Source: an uncultured Algimonas sp. (GTDB lineage Bacteria; Pseudomonadota; Alphaproteobacteria; Caulobacterales; Maricaulaceae). From it: a DNA stretch of 54,963 nt. Positions 9,274 through 18,800 of this stretch are shown here, one piece after another. The stretch is taken from NCBI GenBank assembly GCA_937923575.1, contig CALDUL010000021.1, forward strand, positions 1 to 54,963. Reading direction: 5' to 3'. A program made the position numbers and the translations under genes. The notes below the pieces were generated by a model. That model did no database searches. It was not told the origin of the DNA and saw only the letters and a list, made by a program, of their open reading frames with translations. Each line of letters begins with the position of its first letter. Within the stretch, counting starts at the first letter, position 1.

Positions 9274-9878
9274 TGGGACGACTCCGACTTGCTCTGCTTG
9301 GCGAGGAAGCGCTCCACGGCGCGCTCGACCTTGTTCACCGTTCGCACATGCGGGCCTCTGGCGACGCGCACATGAATATGCGCCATGGCGTAGAAGGGCT
9401 CCCGCTCTGCCATCAGCTCGCGCACCCGCGCGCCCGGGTCGGGCACACGCAGTAGCGGGCGTTTGTCGTTTTTGGACACGCGCGCCATGACGGTATTGAA
9501 ATCCGCCTGCAGCCAGACGCACAGCGCGCGGCTCTGCAGCACGGCGCGGGTCTGCGCATTGACGAAGGCACCGCCGCCCGTGGCGATGACGCGCTCTCGC
9601 TCTTCCACCAGCCGGGCGATGACGCGCCGTTCGCCGGCGCGAAAATCCTCTTCGCCGTGATCGCGGAAATAGCCTGCGACGGTCCGGCCCGATGCGCGCT
9701 CGATCTCCTCATCGGAATCGAAGAACGCGCGACCCATCTTGCGCGCCAGGCGGCGGCCCACGGTCGTCTTGCCCACACCCATCATGCCGACCAGCGCGAT
9801 CGGCCGGGCGAGATAGGGCAATGTCTCGGAAAAAGCCTGTTCAGCTTTCGTTTCAGTTCCGGGCTGTATGTGGCCCAT
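9270..9878 (-). CDS. aroK: Shikimate kinase
   Basis: AroK phosphorylates shikimate with ATP. The P-loop is GMMGVGKTT, followed by the shikimate-binding DSDEEIE and GGGAFV motifs, then RPLL in the lid region. I place the start at the ATG at 9878, which has AAGGG upstream. A TTG at 9911 would add 11 residues but has no such signal. The protein is 202 residues, slightly long because of an N-terminal tail. It is the first gene of the aroK-aroB-CorC operon and is divergent from the plus-strand xerD operon. Confidence 0.95.
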   Translation of the reverse strand: MGHIQPGTETKAEQAFSETLPYLARPIALVGMMGVGKTTVGRRLARKMGRAFFDSDEEIERASGRTVAGYFRDHGEEDFRAGERRVIARLVEERERVIATGGGAFVNAQTRAVLQSRALCVWLQADFNTVMARVSKNDKRPLLRVPDPGARVRELMAEREPFYAMAHIHVRVARGPHVRTVNKVERAVERFLAKQSKSESSQ

Positions 9879-10030
9879 GAAACGGCCCTTGCAGTGTAAT
9901 TCGCGACGCAAAATTGTCGCAGTTGCGGCTCAGGGGTGATAACGCCCCGCGAACCCTTAAGGGCAGCGCTTAGCAAGCGCCGCCGAGAAACTAAACCGGA
10001 TATGCCGTCCAAGATGAAAAGCCTGCTGTC

Positions 10031-10168
10031 GTGAAAAAAGCCCTCATCATCGTCGGCGTTCTGCTCGTGCTTGCTGCGCTCACATTGGTATGGTTGGCCG
10101 GGTCGGTGGGCCCTGAGACCGCGCCGTCCGAGTTAAAGACGCGCGATATCCCGGTTAGCGGGGCCTAA
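10031..10168 (+). CDS. Small single-pass membrane protein (45 residues)
   Basis: A GTG at 10031 opens a 45-residue frame: MKKALIIVGVLLVLAALTLV, then a short hydrophilic tail ending at TAA 10166-10168. The lysine pair, 18-residue hydrophobic helix and acidic/basic tail look like a real single-pass membrane protein and not chance. It ends 7 bases before the next gene, which favours co-translation. The ribosome-binding site is weak. I do not recognise the family. It might be a short inner-membrane partner of the secreted 451-residue protein. Confidence 0.5.
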   Translation: MKKALIIVGVLLVLAALTLVWLAGSVGPETAPSELKTRDIPVSGA

Positions 10169-10175
10169 GGCGTCG

Positions 10176-11531
10176 ATGCGGACTCTGTTGCTGACGACGG
10201 CGCTGCTGCTCATGCCTGCGCATGGGCTTGCCCAGGATGTGCTGACCGAAGATCTCGGGCAAGCGCGCGCCTTCGCGCCGGGTATCGATGTTCCGGGTGC
10301 GCTGGACGCGGCTGCCTGGCAGGGCACGTCGGCAGCGACCGCGACGCGGCTGCTCATGGGTATAGAGCCGCCGGACAGTGCCGCCTCGCGCGCTCTGCTG
10401 CGTCGTGTCGTGCTGGCCGGGCTGTCCCCGCCCGACGGCGCCGACGATGCTTTCGAGACCGCGCGCATCCGTGCCGCGCGTCTGCTGGCCCAGCCCGGCG
10501 AATATGAACGGTTTGCCGCGCGCAACAGCTCCACCAACGATCCAAAAGCGCGCGCCGACGCTGCTCTGTTGGCGGGCGATCTGCTCGCCGCCTGCAAGAT
10601 TTCCGACGCGCTCGTCACAGGTCGCGGCGACAGCCATTGGGTGCGGCTGAGAGCGGCCTGTCACGAGCAGCGCGGCGAAACGGCTGCTGCCGAACTGGCG
10701 CGCGAACTGCTGATCGAACGCCGCGAAGAGACCGAGCTGACGATCGCCAAGCCAACGGATCCGTTCTGGAGCCGCGTGGCCCGCGACGAGGTAGCGACGC
10801 TCTCGCCCTATCTGTCCGATCTCGCGCTGAAGGATGTCGAGCTTAGCGAAGTCGATCCGGTTCAGGGCATCTCCTTCGATCTGGAAACGGCGGCAGCGGA
10901 CGACAGTCCGACGGGCTACGCGCAGCTCTATCAGCTCGCGCTCGGCGGTGATGCCAAAGCGGCGGCGCTGTTTGTAAAACGCGGCCGCACAGCGGGTCAG
11001 GACCCGGACTGGCTGCTCGCGCGCCTGCCTGCCACGCTCGACCCGTCCCAAATGGCGGCGGCCGACCTGCCGCTGTTTGCGCGCCACGCGGCAGCCACGC
11101 GCAACATTCCGCTGATGCAAGCGCTGTTCGGCGCGAGTGATGCGGAAGGCGATAAGACGCGGCTGGCACTGGCCAGCGACGCGCTGGGCGGCGGGTTTTT
11201 CGGCCGTGATCTCGGCCAAGGTCTTGAGGGTGCCCTCGACAGCCAACAGGGCCGCGATGACGCGCTGATCGCGCTGGCGCTCGGCGCGCATAGCTCCGAC
11301 GCGCTCGAGCAGGCACTGATCAAGCTCCCCGCGGCGGCGACCGATTGGGTCTTCATCGACGCCGCCTTGTTGCGCGGCGCTCGCGCCGAAGCGGCGCTGC
11401 GGATTGCCGATGTGCTCGCTACCAATCCGACTGTCCGCGACCGTTACCACGCCATTCGCGCGCTCACCCAACTCGGCCAGTCCGAGGTGGCGGGACAGCT
11501 CGCGGCCGAACACTTCCTGCAGGGTCTGTAA
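10176..11531 (+). CDS. Secreted helical-repeat protein of unknown function
   Basis: The 451-residue product starts with a Sec signal peptide (MRTLLLTTALLLMPAHGLAQ) and is otherwise rich in Ala, Leu, Arg and Asp helices without membrane segments. The repeated Ala-Leu helix pattern, such as ALGAHSSDALEQALIKL and AALRIADVLATNPTVRD, suggests a TPR- or Sel1-like superhelix in the periplasm. The stop TAA overlaps the xerD ATG (TAATG), so the two genes are translationally coupled. No enzymatic motif is visible. A role in envelope or division-related scaffolding is possible but unsupported. Confidence 0.72.
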   Translation: MRTLLLTTALLLMPAHGLAQDVLTEDLGQARAFAPGIDVPGALDAAAWQGTSAATATRLLMGIEPPDSAASRALLRRVVLAGLSPPDGADDAFETARIRAARLLAQPGEYERFAARNSSTNDPKARADAALLAGDLLAACKISDALVTGRGDSHWVRLRAACHEQRGETAAAELARELLIERREETELTIAKPTDPFWSRVARDEVATLSPYLSDLALKDVELSEVDPVQGISFDLETAAADDSPTGYAQLYQLALGGDAKAAALFVKRGRTAGQDPDWLLARLPATLDPSQMAAADLPLFARHAAATRNIPLMQALFGASDAEGDKTRLALASDALGGGFFGRDLGQGLEGALDSQQGRDDALIALALGAHSSDALEQALIKLPAAATDWVFIDAALLRGARAEAALRIADVLATNPTVRDRYHAIRALTQLGQSEVAGQLAAEHFLQGL

Positions 11532-12469
11532 TGCATCCGTCGATCGACGCCTTTCTCGAGATGATGAGCGCCGAGCGCGGCAGCTCGGCCAATACGCTGG
11601 CCGCCTATCGCCGCGACATGCGCGATTGGGAGGGCGCGCTCGCCCCGGTCTCGCTGCTGGATGCATCGACCGGTCATCTGGAGGGTGTGCTGTCCGGTTG
11701 GCGTGACGCCGGGCTGGGCGCGAGCACGACGGCGCGGAAGCTCTCCGCGCTCAAGCAATACTGCCTCTTCGCCCAGGTCGAGGGCCTGCGCGAGGACAAT
11801 CCCGCGCATCGTTTGCGCGCACCCAAACGCCCCAAACCCCTGCCCAAGGCGATGAGCCGGGAGCAGGTGGACGCGCTGCTCGATCATGCCGTGTCAGATG
11901 ATAGCCTGCGCGGAATGCGTATGCAGGCCATGCTGGAAATCCTCTATGCGGGGGGCTTGCGGGTGTCAGAGCTCGTCGGGCTGAAGCTGTCCCAGACGCT
12001 GCGACGCGATGGCTGCCTGATGATCCGCGGCAAGGGCGGGCGCGACCGGCTGGTGCCGTTGACCGATCCCGCGCTGGATGCGCTGGCGGCGTGGAAAATG
12101 GTGCGCGACGAAACGCTACCGACAGACGCGGCAGCCCGCGAACGGGCCAAGCCTTTCCTGTTTCCGAGCAAGGGGCGCCAGGGCCATTTGACCCGCGAAC
12201 GCTTCGCCCAGCTGCTCAAGGCGCTGGCCCGCGATGCCGGGCTGAACGCGGATGAGATCAGCCCGCATGTGCTGCGCCATGCCTTTGCGACCCATCTGCT
12301 ACAGGGCGGTGCGGACCTGCGTTCGGTTCAGGCGCTGCTCGGCCATGCCGATATTTCGACGACGCAGATCTACACCCATGTGCTGGACGAACGCATGCAG
12401 GCGCTGGTCCAAGGCAGCCATCCGCTCGCCGATAATGATGACGGCGACAGCGTCGAGGCGGCCGAGTAA
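11531..12469 (+). CDS. xerD: Tyrosine recombinase XerD
   Basis: XerD, with XerC, resolves chromosome dimers at dif under FtsK control. The 312-residue product has the SAM-like N-terminal domain and the catalytic set R144 (GLRVSEL), K168 (RGKGGRDR), H246 and R249 (PHVLRHAFATHLL), H272 (LLGHADIS) and the nucleophile Y281 (TQIYTHV). XerD and not XerC is favoured by the neighbouring accA and aroKB genes, the usual alphaproteobacterial context. The ATG overlaps the upstream stop, and the xerD stop overlaps the next ATG. Confidence 0.93.
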   Translation: MHPSIDAFLEMMSAERGSSANTLAAYRRDMRDWEGALAPVSLLDASTGHLEGVLSGWRDAGLGASTTARKLSALKQYCLFAQVEGLREDNPAHRLRAPKRPKPLPKAMSREQVDALLDHAVSDDSLRGMRMQAMLEILYAGGLRVSELVGLKLSQTLRRDGCLMIRGKGGRDRLVPLTDPALDALAAWKMVRDETLPTDAAARERAKPFLFPSKGRQGHLTRERFAQLLKALARDAGLNADEISPHVLRHAFATHLLQGGADLRSVQALLGHADISTTQIYTHVLDERMQALVQGSHPLADNDDGDSVEAAE

Positions 12470-12741
12470 TGCCGCGCAAGGACCAACGCGCGCCGAAACT
12501 GGCCGATGACGTCAATCTGCTGCTCGACGCGCTTTGCGACGAATGGGACTTCTGTGCGGGCGTGCGCGCCGAAGAGCTGATCCAGGGGATCAAGCCGCTG
12601 ACATCGAAAAAGTTCACCGACGCCGTGCTTGACGCCGAGGCGGAGCTGTCTGGCCCCCGCGCCGGTTGGGAGCGTCGCATCAAGCGCCGCTTCGTCCAAC
12701 GCTACGGCCACTCGATCACGGTGCGCGACTACCGGGTCTAG
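12469..12741 (+). CDS. Small conserved hypothetical protein
   Basis: This 90-residue basic protein starts at an ATG that overlaps the xerD stop (TAATG). It has no membrane segment or signal peptide. The C-terminal half (GWERRIKRRFVQRYG) is strongly basic and helical and could bind nucleic acid, but I recognise no family. It is placed between xerD and accA and is evidently co-translated with xerD. The next gene follows after 74 bases. Confidence 0.7.
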   Translation: MPRKDQRAPKLADDVNLLLDALCDEWDFCAGVRAEELIQGIKPLTSKKFTDAVLDAEAELSGPRAGWERRIKRRFVQRYGHSITVRDYRV

Positions 12742-12815
12742 CCTGTCCGCGCGCTGGGAAAGACGAATCGTGCTTTCACTTCACATCCCGGCCCACGGCG
12801 CTATACCGCCGCCCG

Positions 12816-13751
12816 ATGTCGAGAACCTATCTGGATTTTGAACGCTCTGTCGCGGAGCTGGATCAACAGGCCGAAACGCTGGAAGGCGACGCCCTGGTTC
12901 AGGCGCGGGCGCGGTCCGATGCGGAGCTGAAGAAGCTCTACGCCAAGTTGGGCCCGTGGGAGAAGACGCAGGTCGCCCGCCATCCGGCTCGGCCGCATTT
13001 TTCCGACTATGTGCGCGATCTGGTGACAGATTACACGCCGCTGGCGGGGGACCGTCAGTTTGGCGATGACAATGCGCTGCTGGGCGGGCCGGGCAAGATA
13101 CGCGGTCGCTCCGTCGTCGTGCTGGGCCATGAAAAAGGCACGGATCTGGAAACGCGGCTGCACCACAATTTCGGCATGGCGCAGCCTGAAGGCTATCGAA
13201 AGGCCGTCCGTCTGATGCGACTGGCCGAGCGCTTCCGCCTGCCGGTTGTCAGCTTTGTCGACACAGCCGGTGCCTTTCCGGGGCGCGGCGCTGAAGAGCG
13301 CGGCCAGGCTGAAGCCATCGCCCGCTCCATCGATGCGGGCCTCAGCCTGACCGTACCCTTCGTCTCCGTCATCACGGGCGAGGGCGGCTCCGGCGGGGCG
13401 GTCGCGATTGCGACGGCTGATTCCGTGCTGATGCTGGAACACTCGATCTATTCGGTGATTTCGCCCGAAGGCTGCGCGTCGATCCTGTGGCGCGACGGAG
13501 CCCGCGCGCAGGACGCGGCGAAGGCTATGAAGATCACGGCGCAGGATTTGAAGCGGTTGAAGGTCGTGGACGGTATCGTGCAGGAACCGCTGGGCGGCGC
13601 ACACCGCGCCCCGGCCGAAGCGACCAAGCGCGTCGGCGCGGCCATCGCGGCCGAGCTCGACCGGCTCTCGGTCATGGAACCGCGGGCACTCGTCGAGGCG
13701 CGTCGGGAGAAGTTCCTGAATATCGGACGGACGCTGCCCGGCGCGAAATAG
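12816..13751 (+). CDS. accA: Acetyl-CoA carboxylase carboxyltransferase subunit alpha
   Basis: AccA with AccD forms the carboxyltransferase that moves CO2 from biotin to acetyl-CoA, the first step of fatty acid synthesis. The 311-residue protein starts YLDFERSVAELD and contains the crotonase-fold signatures VVSFVDTAGAFPG, GRGAEERGQAEAIA and GEGGSGGAVAI, then SPEGCASILWRD. I chose the ATG at 12816, where the family N-terminus begins. It follows xerD and the 90-residue gene on the same strand, but the 74-base gap could hold its own promoter. Confidence 0.96.
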   Translation: MSRTYLDFERSVAELDQQAETLEGDALVQARARSDAELKKLYAKLGPWEKTQVARHPARPHFSDYVRDLVTDYTPLAGDRQFGDDNALLGGPGKIRGRSVVVLGHEKGTDLETRLHHNFGMAQPEGYRKAVRLMRLAERFRLPVVSFVDTAGAFPGRGAEERGQAEAIARSIDAGLSLTVPFVSVITGEGGSGGAVAIATADSVLMLEHSIYSVISPEGCASILWRDGARAQDAAKAMKITAQDLKRLKVVDGIVQEPLGGAHRAPAEATKRVGAAIAAELDRLSVMEPRALVEARREKFLNIGRTLPGAK

Positions 13752-13820
13752 GCCAGCTTTCGCTCAGGCAGGCGTCAGGCGCTCTGTCGCGCTGACTGCC
13801 CGCGCTTTTCGCATCGCATG

Positions 13821-13854
13821 AAAAAAGCCCGGGTCGCCGCTCGCAACCCGGACT
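13821..13854 (-). terminator. Rho-independent terminator of the TorF-like gene
   Basis: Read on the minus strand, TCCGGGTT pairs with ACCCGGG around a ten-base loop and is followed directly by six T residues. It lies 30 bases after the outer-membrane protein stop. On the plus strand the same stem ends in a weaker pyrimidine tract, so it may partly stop accA transcripts as well. Confidence 0.85.
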
Positions 13855-13883
13855 TCCTGTCCTCCCAGACATTTGCGCAAATT

Positions 13884-14627
13884 CTAAAAGCCTGCGGAAA
13901 TCCCCATGCCGGCCCAGAACAGGTCGCCCTGTGGCTCGCCGTTCAGGATGCGCGAGAAGTTCAGTGTGTCCTCGGAGTTGAGCGTGTAGTTCACGCCGGC
14001 ATAGACCGACACGTCGTCCGAGAAGCCGTGCGAGACCGATGCGGACGCCTGACCCCATTCGTAGGAGAAGCCGTCACCATCGACGAGGCCGACCGTCAGG
14101 CCAAGATCCAGGCCCTTCTTTTCGCCGAAGCCGACGCTGTGGCCGATGGCGCCTTCCAGCGTGAAGGCTTCGAGCGTCAGATCATAATAGGCGGCGACAG
14201 ACGGTGCGAGCGCGACGTCGTTAAAGCCGACGGCTGCCGAAACCTCGTAAGTGCCGGCCGCGCCGTCTTCGGTCTCGAACAGCGAACCGCCCTGCGGGTA
14301 GTGGTAATAGGTGACGCCCAGATCGAGCGAAAGCGGGCCGTCCAATGGCACGCTGTAACCGGCGTAGAGGTCGATCTCGTCGCCCGCGACGATGGAGGTG
14401 TTGCCAAGACCGGTCGACACCCATGCGCCGGCGGTGAAGTTGCCGATGCTGACTTCGGCATAGGGCTGCACGGCGGTATCCGCCAGCGACACGCCTCGGA
14501 AGACGTAATCCGAAACAAGGTCCACGCCGGTCGAGACCGACACGTCCTGCGCGGAGGCTGGTGCGGCTGCGCTCAGCGCGGCGAGGATGAAGCTGGCACC
14601 CAGAAGGGCATGGCGGCGATTGGACAT
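13884..14627 (-). CDS. TorF-family putative outer-membrane porin
   Basis: The 247-residue product has a signal peptide ending APASAQ, then an all-beta repeated-strand protein of the TIGR02001 (TorF, formerly gcw_chp) family. The start of the mature region (VSVSTGVDLVSDYVFRGVS) is the family hallmark, and the protein ends in a hydrophobic strand finishing in Phe (GMGISAGF), the classic BAM signal. The ATG at 14627 is preceded by GGAGAG; an ATG at 14642 overlaps that site and is less likely. It should be an outer-membrane beta barrel. A strong terminator follows. Confidence 0.82.
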   Translation of the reverse strand: MSNRRHALLGASFILAALSAAAPASAQDVSVSTGVDLVSDYVFRGVSLADTAVQPYAEVSIGNFTAGAWVSTGLGNTSIVAGDEIDLYAGYSVPLDGPLSLDLGVTYYHYPQGGSLFETEDGAAGTYEVSAAVGFNDVALAPSVAAYYDLTLEAFTLEGAIGHSVGFGEKKGLDLGLTVGLVDGDGFSYEWGQASASVSHGFSDDVSVYAGVNYTLNSEDTLNFSRILNGEPQGDLFWAGMGISAGF

Positions 14628-14862
14628 TGTAAAACTCTCCATGCGAGCTCCCCTGCGGAGCGCGTCAATTGCGAGCTGCTATTAAGGAGCGAGATTGCAA
14701 TTCCGTAACCGGGCAGGAGGTCGAGCCTGCAAATGGACAGAGAATGGCGCATCTTTGTGCGCCCGCGCACAGGCTTTGTCGCTATGTGGTGTGGCGGGGT
14801 GGTACCGCGGGGCCGTGTGACGGGCCGTGAGGACCCGCCGTTGGGAGAGCTGAGGACGTCCG

Positions 14863-17730
14863 TCAGACCGCCTTGCCGTGGCACTGCTTGACCTTCAGCC
14901 CGGAGCCGCAGGGGCAGGGAGCGTTGCGTGGCAGGCGTTCGATCTCTTCGGCTGTGGGCTCGGACGGCGTTGGCGCTCTACCTTGGGGTTGGCCGGGTGC
15001 CAGCGTCTCGCCGGGACCGGCGGCGGCGCCGATCAGCTCCATGGGTGAGCGCGCGGGCGCGGGTGCGGGGGCTGCGGCCGCCTGAGCCTGAGATTGTTGC
15101 TGGCGCTGCATCTGCGCGTTCATCAGCACATTGCTCATCGCCTTGGTTACGTCCTCGCGCAAGCTGACCAGCAGCTTGTCGAACAGGGTGAAGGCCTCGC
15201 TCTTATACTCATTGAGCGGATCGCGCTGACCGTAGGCGCGGAGCTGGATGACCGATTTGAGCGCATCGAGCTGTTGCAGGTGTTCGCGCCAGTTGCGGTC
15301 GATGACCTGCAGCAGGATCTGCTTTTCGACCCGCTGCAACTCGCTGTCGTCGATACCGTCCTTGAGCTGGTTGAAGACATTGTCCGACGCCGTGCGGAAT
15401 TTCTCCAGCATCTCCTCGTCGGCAATGCCTTCCTCGGCCGCCCAATCGGCAAAGGGAAACTCGATGTTCATCGCATCGCGCGCGTCTTCGGTGAGGCCGG
15501 TGATGTTCCACTGCTCGGCATAGGCCTTTTTCGGCACATGCTTGGTGATCAGGTCTTCGCAGAGCTCGTGGCGGAAATCCTCGATGACGTCGGACACGTC
15601 GTCATCGGTCATGAACTCCATGCGCTGCTCGAAGATGGCCTTGCGCTGGTCGTTCATCACGTCGTCGAATTTCAGCAGGTTCTTGCGGATGTCGAAATTG
15701 CGCGCCTCGACCTTGCCCTGGGCGCGTTCCACGGCCTTGGTCATGAAACGGTTGGTCAGCTCCTCGCCTTCCTCCCAGCCCATCTTGGACATCATCGACT
15801 TCAGGCGGTCCCCGCCGAAGATGCGCATGAGATCGTCCTCGGTCGACAGATAGAATTTCGACGTGCCCGGATCGCCCTGACGACCCGTCCGGCCGCGCAG
15901 CTGATTGTCGATGCGGCGGCTCTCGTGGCGTTCCGTGCCCAGCACATAGAGGCCCCCGGCCGCCAGCGCCTGCTCCTTCAGGCGCTTGGAATCCTCGCGC
16001 ACCTCTTCGACCATTCTGTCATGCTGCCCGGCCTCGATCTCCTTGCGGATGACGCCCATGCGGCGCGTGTGGAGTTGGGATCGCACATCGCCCTCCAGCT
16101 GCTCGCGCTGTTGCGGCGGGATGTTATCGGGCAGCGTTTTCACCGCTTCGGCCACATCGGCCTCGTGCTCGGGGCGCTGGGCTTCGAACAACTCGCGCTC
16201 AACCCGCATTTCGGGATTGCCGCCCAGCTGAATGTCGGTACCACGGCCAGCCATATTGGTGGCGATGGTGACCGCGCCGGGAACACCGGCCTGGCTCACG
16301 ATCTCCGCTTCCTGCTCGTGGAAGCGCGCGTTGAGCACCTTGTGCTCTACCCCGCGCTCTTCGAGGAAGCGGGACAATAGCTCGGACTTCTCGATCGAGA
16401 CCGTACCGACGAGCATGGGCTGGCCGTTCGTCTTGGCGACGGCGATTTCGTCGGCAATGGCGGCGAATTTTTCCTGCTCGGTCCGGTAGATGACGTCTTC
16501 GATATCGATGCGCTGGATCGGACGGTTGGTCGGGATCACCAGCACTTCGAGTCCGTAGATTTCGGCGAACTCGCCCGCTTCGGTTTCCGCCGTGCCGGTC
16601 ATGCCCGACAGCTTGTCGTAGAGACGGAAGTAGTTCTGCAGCGTGACCGAGGCCATGGTCTGGTTCTCGGGCTTGATGTCGACGCCTTCCTTGGCTTCGA
16701 TCGCCTGGTGCAGGCCCTCAGACAGACGCCGCCCGTCCATCATCCGGCCGGTAAACTCGTCGATCAGTACGACTTCGCCGTTCTTGACGATGTAGTCCTT
16801 ATTCGCCGTGTAGAGCTTATGCGCCTTCAGGCCTTGGTTGGCGTGGTGGACGACGGTGACATTCTCGATGTCGTAGAGGCTCTCGCCTTCCAGCATTCCG
16901 TTGGCGCGCAGGATGTTTTCCAACTGCTCCATGCCTTGCTCATTATAGCTGGCCGAGCGGGCTTTTTCGTCGACCTCATAGCCCACCTCGTCGATCTGCG
17001 GGATGATGGTGTCCATGGCGCGGTAGAGCGCGGCGCGGTCTTCGGCCGGACCGGAGATGATTAGCGGCGTCCGCGCTTCGTCGATCAGGATGGAGTCGAT
17101 TTCGTCGATGATGGCATAGGCGTGGCCGCGCTGGCTCATCTCCTCGACCGACAGCTTCATATTATCGCGCAGATAATCGAAGCCATATTCATTGTTGGTG
17201 CCATAGGTGATGTCGGCGGCATAGGCGGCGCGGCGACCGCCCGCATAGGCTTCGTGATTGTTGATGCAATCCACGCTCATGCCGAGGAAGTTATAGACCT
17301 TGCCCATCCATTCCGCATCGCGGCGGGCGAGATAGTCATTGACCGTCACGACATGCACGCCGCGGCCCGACAGGGCGTTGAGATAGGCGGCGAGGGTGGA
17401 GACCAGCGTCTTGCCCTCACCCGTGCGCATTTCCGCGATCTCGCCGCGATGCAGCGTGATGCCGCCGATCAGCTGCACATCGTAATGGCGCTGTCCGAGC
17501 GTGCGCTTGGCGGCTTCGCGCACGGTGGCAAAGGCTTCGACCAGCAGGTCGTCCAGCGTCTCTCCGGCTTCGAGGCGTTGCTTGAAAAGATCGGTTTGCG
17601 CCTTGAGCGCATCATCCGTCATCTTTTCCATTTGCGGCTCGAGCGCGTTGATGCGCTCCACAACGGGCCGGAGCTTCTTCAGCTTGCGGTCGTTTTCCGT
17701 GCCGAAGATCTTCTTGGCGAGGCCGAGCAT
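14863..17730 (-). CDS. secA: Preprotein translocase ATPase SecA
   Basis: SecA drives protein export through SecYEG. The 955-residue protein starts [10 protein letters not shown] at 17730 and has Walker A MRTGEGKT at 101-108, the conserved [18 protein letters not shown] segment, the DEFTGR motif, [12 protein letters not shown], and the [10 protein letters not shown] arginine-finger region. The end carries the zinc-binding [13 protein letters not shown] that contacts SecB, which is also encoded here at 38837. A linker rich in Gln, Ala and Pro precedes it. The longer frame to 17763 is not needed. The gene stands alone, divergent from a parvulin gene, a common alphaproteobacterial pairing. Confidence 0.97.
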   Translation of the reverse strand: MLGLAKKIFGTENDRKLKKLRPVVERINALEPQMEKMTDDALKAQTDLFKQRLEAGETLDDLLVEAFATVREAAKRTLGQRHYDVQLIGGITLHRGEIAEMRTGEGKTLVSTLAAYLNALSGRGVHVVTVNDYLARRDAEWMGKVYNFLGMSVDCINNHEAYAGGRRAAYAADITYGTNNEYGFDYLRDNMKLSVEEMSQRGHAYAIIDEIDSILIDEARTPLIISGPAEDRAALYRAMDTIIPQIDEVGYEVDEKARSASYNEQGMEQLENILRANGMLEGESLYDIENVTVVHHANQGLKAHKLYTANKDYIVKNGEVVLIDEFTGRMMDGRRLSEGLHQAIEAKEGVDIKPENQTMASVTLQNYFRLYDKLSGMTGTAETEAGEFAEIYGLEVLVIPTNRPIQRIDIEDVIYRTEQEKFAAIADEIAVAKTNGQPMLVGTVSIEKSELLSRFLEERGVEHKVLNARFHEQEAEIVSQAGVPGAVTIATNMAGRGTDIQLGGNPEMRVERELFEAQRPEHEADVAEAVKTLPDNIPPQQREQLEGDVRSQLHTRRMGVIRKEIEAGQHDRMVEEVREDSKRLKEQALAAGGLYVLGTERHESRRIDNQLRGRTGRQGDPGTSKFYLSTEDDLMRIFGGDRLKSMMSKMGWEEGEELTNRFMTKAVERAQGKVEARNFDIRKNLLKFDDVMNDQRKAIFEQRMEFMTDDDVSDVIEDFRHELCEDLITKHVPKKAYAEQWNITGLTEDARDAMNIEFPFADWAAEEGIADEEMLEKFRTASDNVFNQLKDGIDDSELQRVEKQILLQVIDRNWREHLQQLDALKSVIQLRAYGQRDPLNEYKSEAFTLFDKLLVSLREDVTKAMSNVLMNAQMQRQQQSQAQAAAAPAPAPARSPMELIGAAAGPGETLAPGQPQGRAPTPSEPTAEEIERLPRNAPCPCGSGLKVKQCHGKAV

Positions 17731-17909
17731 GGCGGATCCTGAGGTTGGGTCGCGGCTCACCAATGTGGGTTGGAAGCCGTCATCTTGCGTAGCGCGTGAC
17801 TTAGGAACGGCCCTCGCTTAAGTCAACGAAGCGCGTCAGGGCGACCCCGCCTTTTGCCGTGCCAATGCCGCGCCCATGCCGCGATTCTGAGAAGGCCCGT
17901 AACAACGAC

Positions 17910-18800
17910 ATGCGCCAGCCCCTGATCACCTTTTTGCTGTGCTGCGCGGCGATGTCCGCGATGAGCGCCTGTGCCGAGCAGACGCAGGCTCCGGCGGAAA
18001 TCCTGCGCGACGGCGATCCGCTCGCCGCCATGGTCGACGGCAGTCCGATCTACGCCTCCGACGTGCGCCGCGCGGCCGCCTCCGAAGGACTGATCGCGCA
18101 AGGCGAAAGGCTGCCGCCCGGCAGCCCTGTGTTCGAGCGCACGCTCGATGCGCTGGTGGATCAGCGGCTGCTGATGGAAGATGCGGTGCGCTCAGAGCTC
18201 GACCGTGATCCGGAAGCGCTGCGCCGGCTTAGCGTGGCGCGCGAACGCATCCTGGGCAATCTGCGGGTCGAGCGCATGCTGGCCGAGGAGGTCACAGACG
18301 AGAAATTGCGCGCGCTCTATGAGGCGCAGAACCGGATTGCCGCCACGGGCCCGGAGCGGCGCATAAGGCAGATCGTCGTGGCGGACGAGGCGAGCGCCGT
18401 CGCCGTCACGCAGCAGCTGGAGGCGGGCGAGGATTTCGCGGATGTGGCGACCGCACTCTCCATGGGCGAGGGGGCCGAGCGCGGCGGCGACATGGGCTGG
18501 ACTACACGCGGCGCGCTGCCGCCGGAACTGCGCGGCCCGGTCTTTGCGCTGGCCGACGGCGCGCGCACGGCGTTTATCAAGACAGCCGACGGACTGGTCA
18601 TGACGCAGGTCACGGATCGCCGCTCGCCGGACGGCGTGTCGAATTTCGAGGACGTGCGCGAAGACCTCGCGCGATTCAGGACATTTCAGGCCGTCGAGGA
18701 GCTGATGACCGGTCTGCGCAAGGATGCGGAGATTGTGCGGGGCGATAATCTGCCCGCGCCTGACCCCAAGCCAGAACCCACGATAGAGACGACAGAATGA
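17910..18800 (+). CDS. Parvulin-type peptidyl-prolyl isomerase lipoprotein
   Basis: The product is a SurA/PrsA-like foldase. A lipoprotein signal peptide ends SAMSAC. An N-terminal helical SurA-like part contains VDGSPIYASDVRRA, then a PPIC domain runs from about residue 145 (RRIRQIVVADEASAV) to 245, including the typical GGDMGWTTRGALPPEL. It is 296 residues, 150 bases or more from the divergent secA start. Its stop overlaps the argJ ATG as ATGA. It probably helps fold periplasmic and outer-membrane proteins after SecA export. Confidence 0.88.
   Translation: MRQPLITFLLCCAAMSAMSACAEQTQAPAEILRDGDPLAAMVDGSPIYASDVRRAAASEGLIAQGERLPPGSPVFERTLDALVDQRLLMEDAVRSELDRDPEALRRLSVARERILGNLRVERMLAEEVTDEKLRALYEAQNRIAATGPERRIRQIVVADEASAVAVTQQLEAGEDFADVATALSMGEGAERGGDMGWTTRGALPPELRGPVFALADGARTAFIKTADGLVMTQVTDRRSPDGVSNFEDVREDLARFRTFQAVEELMTGLRKDAEIVRGDNLPAPDPKPEPTIETTE

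Noticed and set aside
10155-11666. A 503-codon open frame on the minus strand
   Set aside because: It is antisense to the secreted 451-residue protein and the xerD start; the composition is Arg/Gln-rich and no motif is present.
15094-16380. A 428-codon open frame on the plus strand
   Set aside because: It is antisense to secA, with Leu/His-rich composition and no domain.
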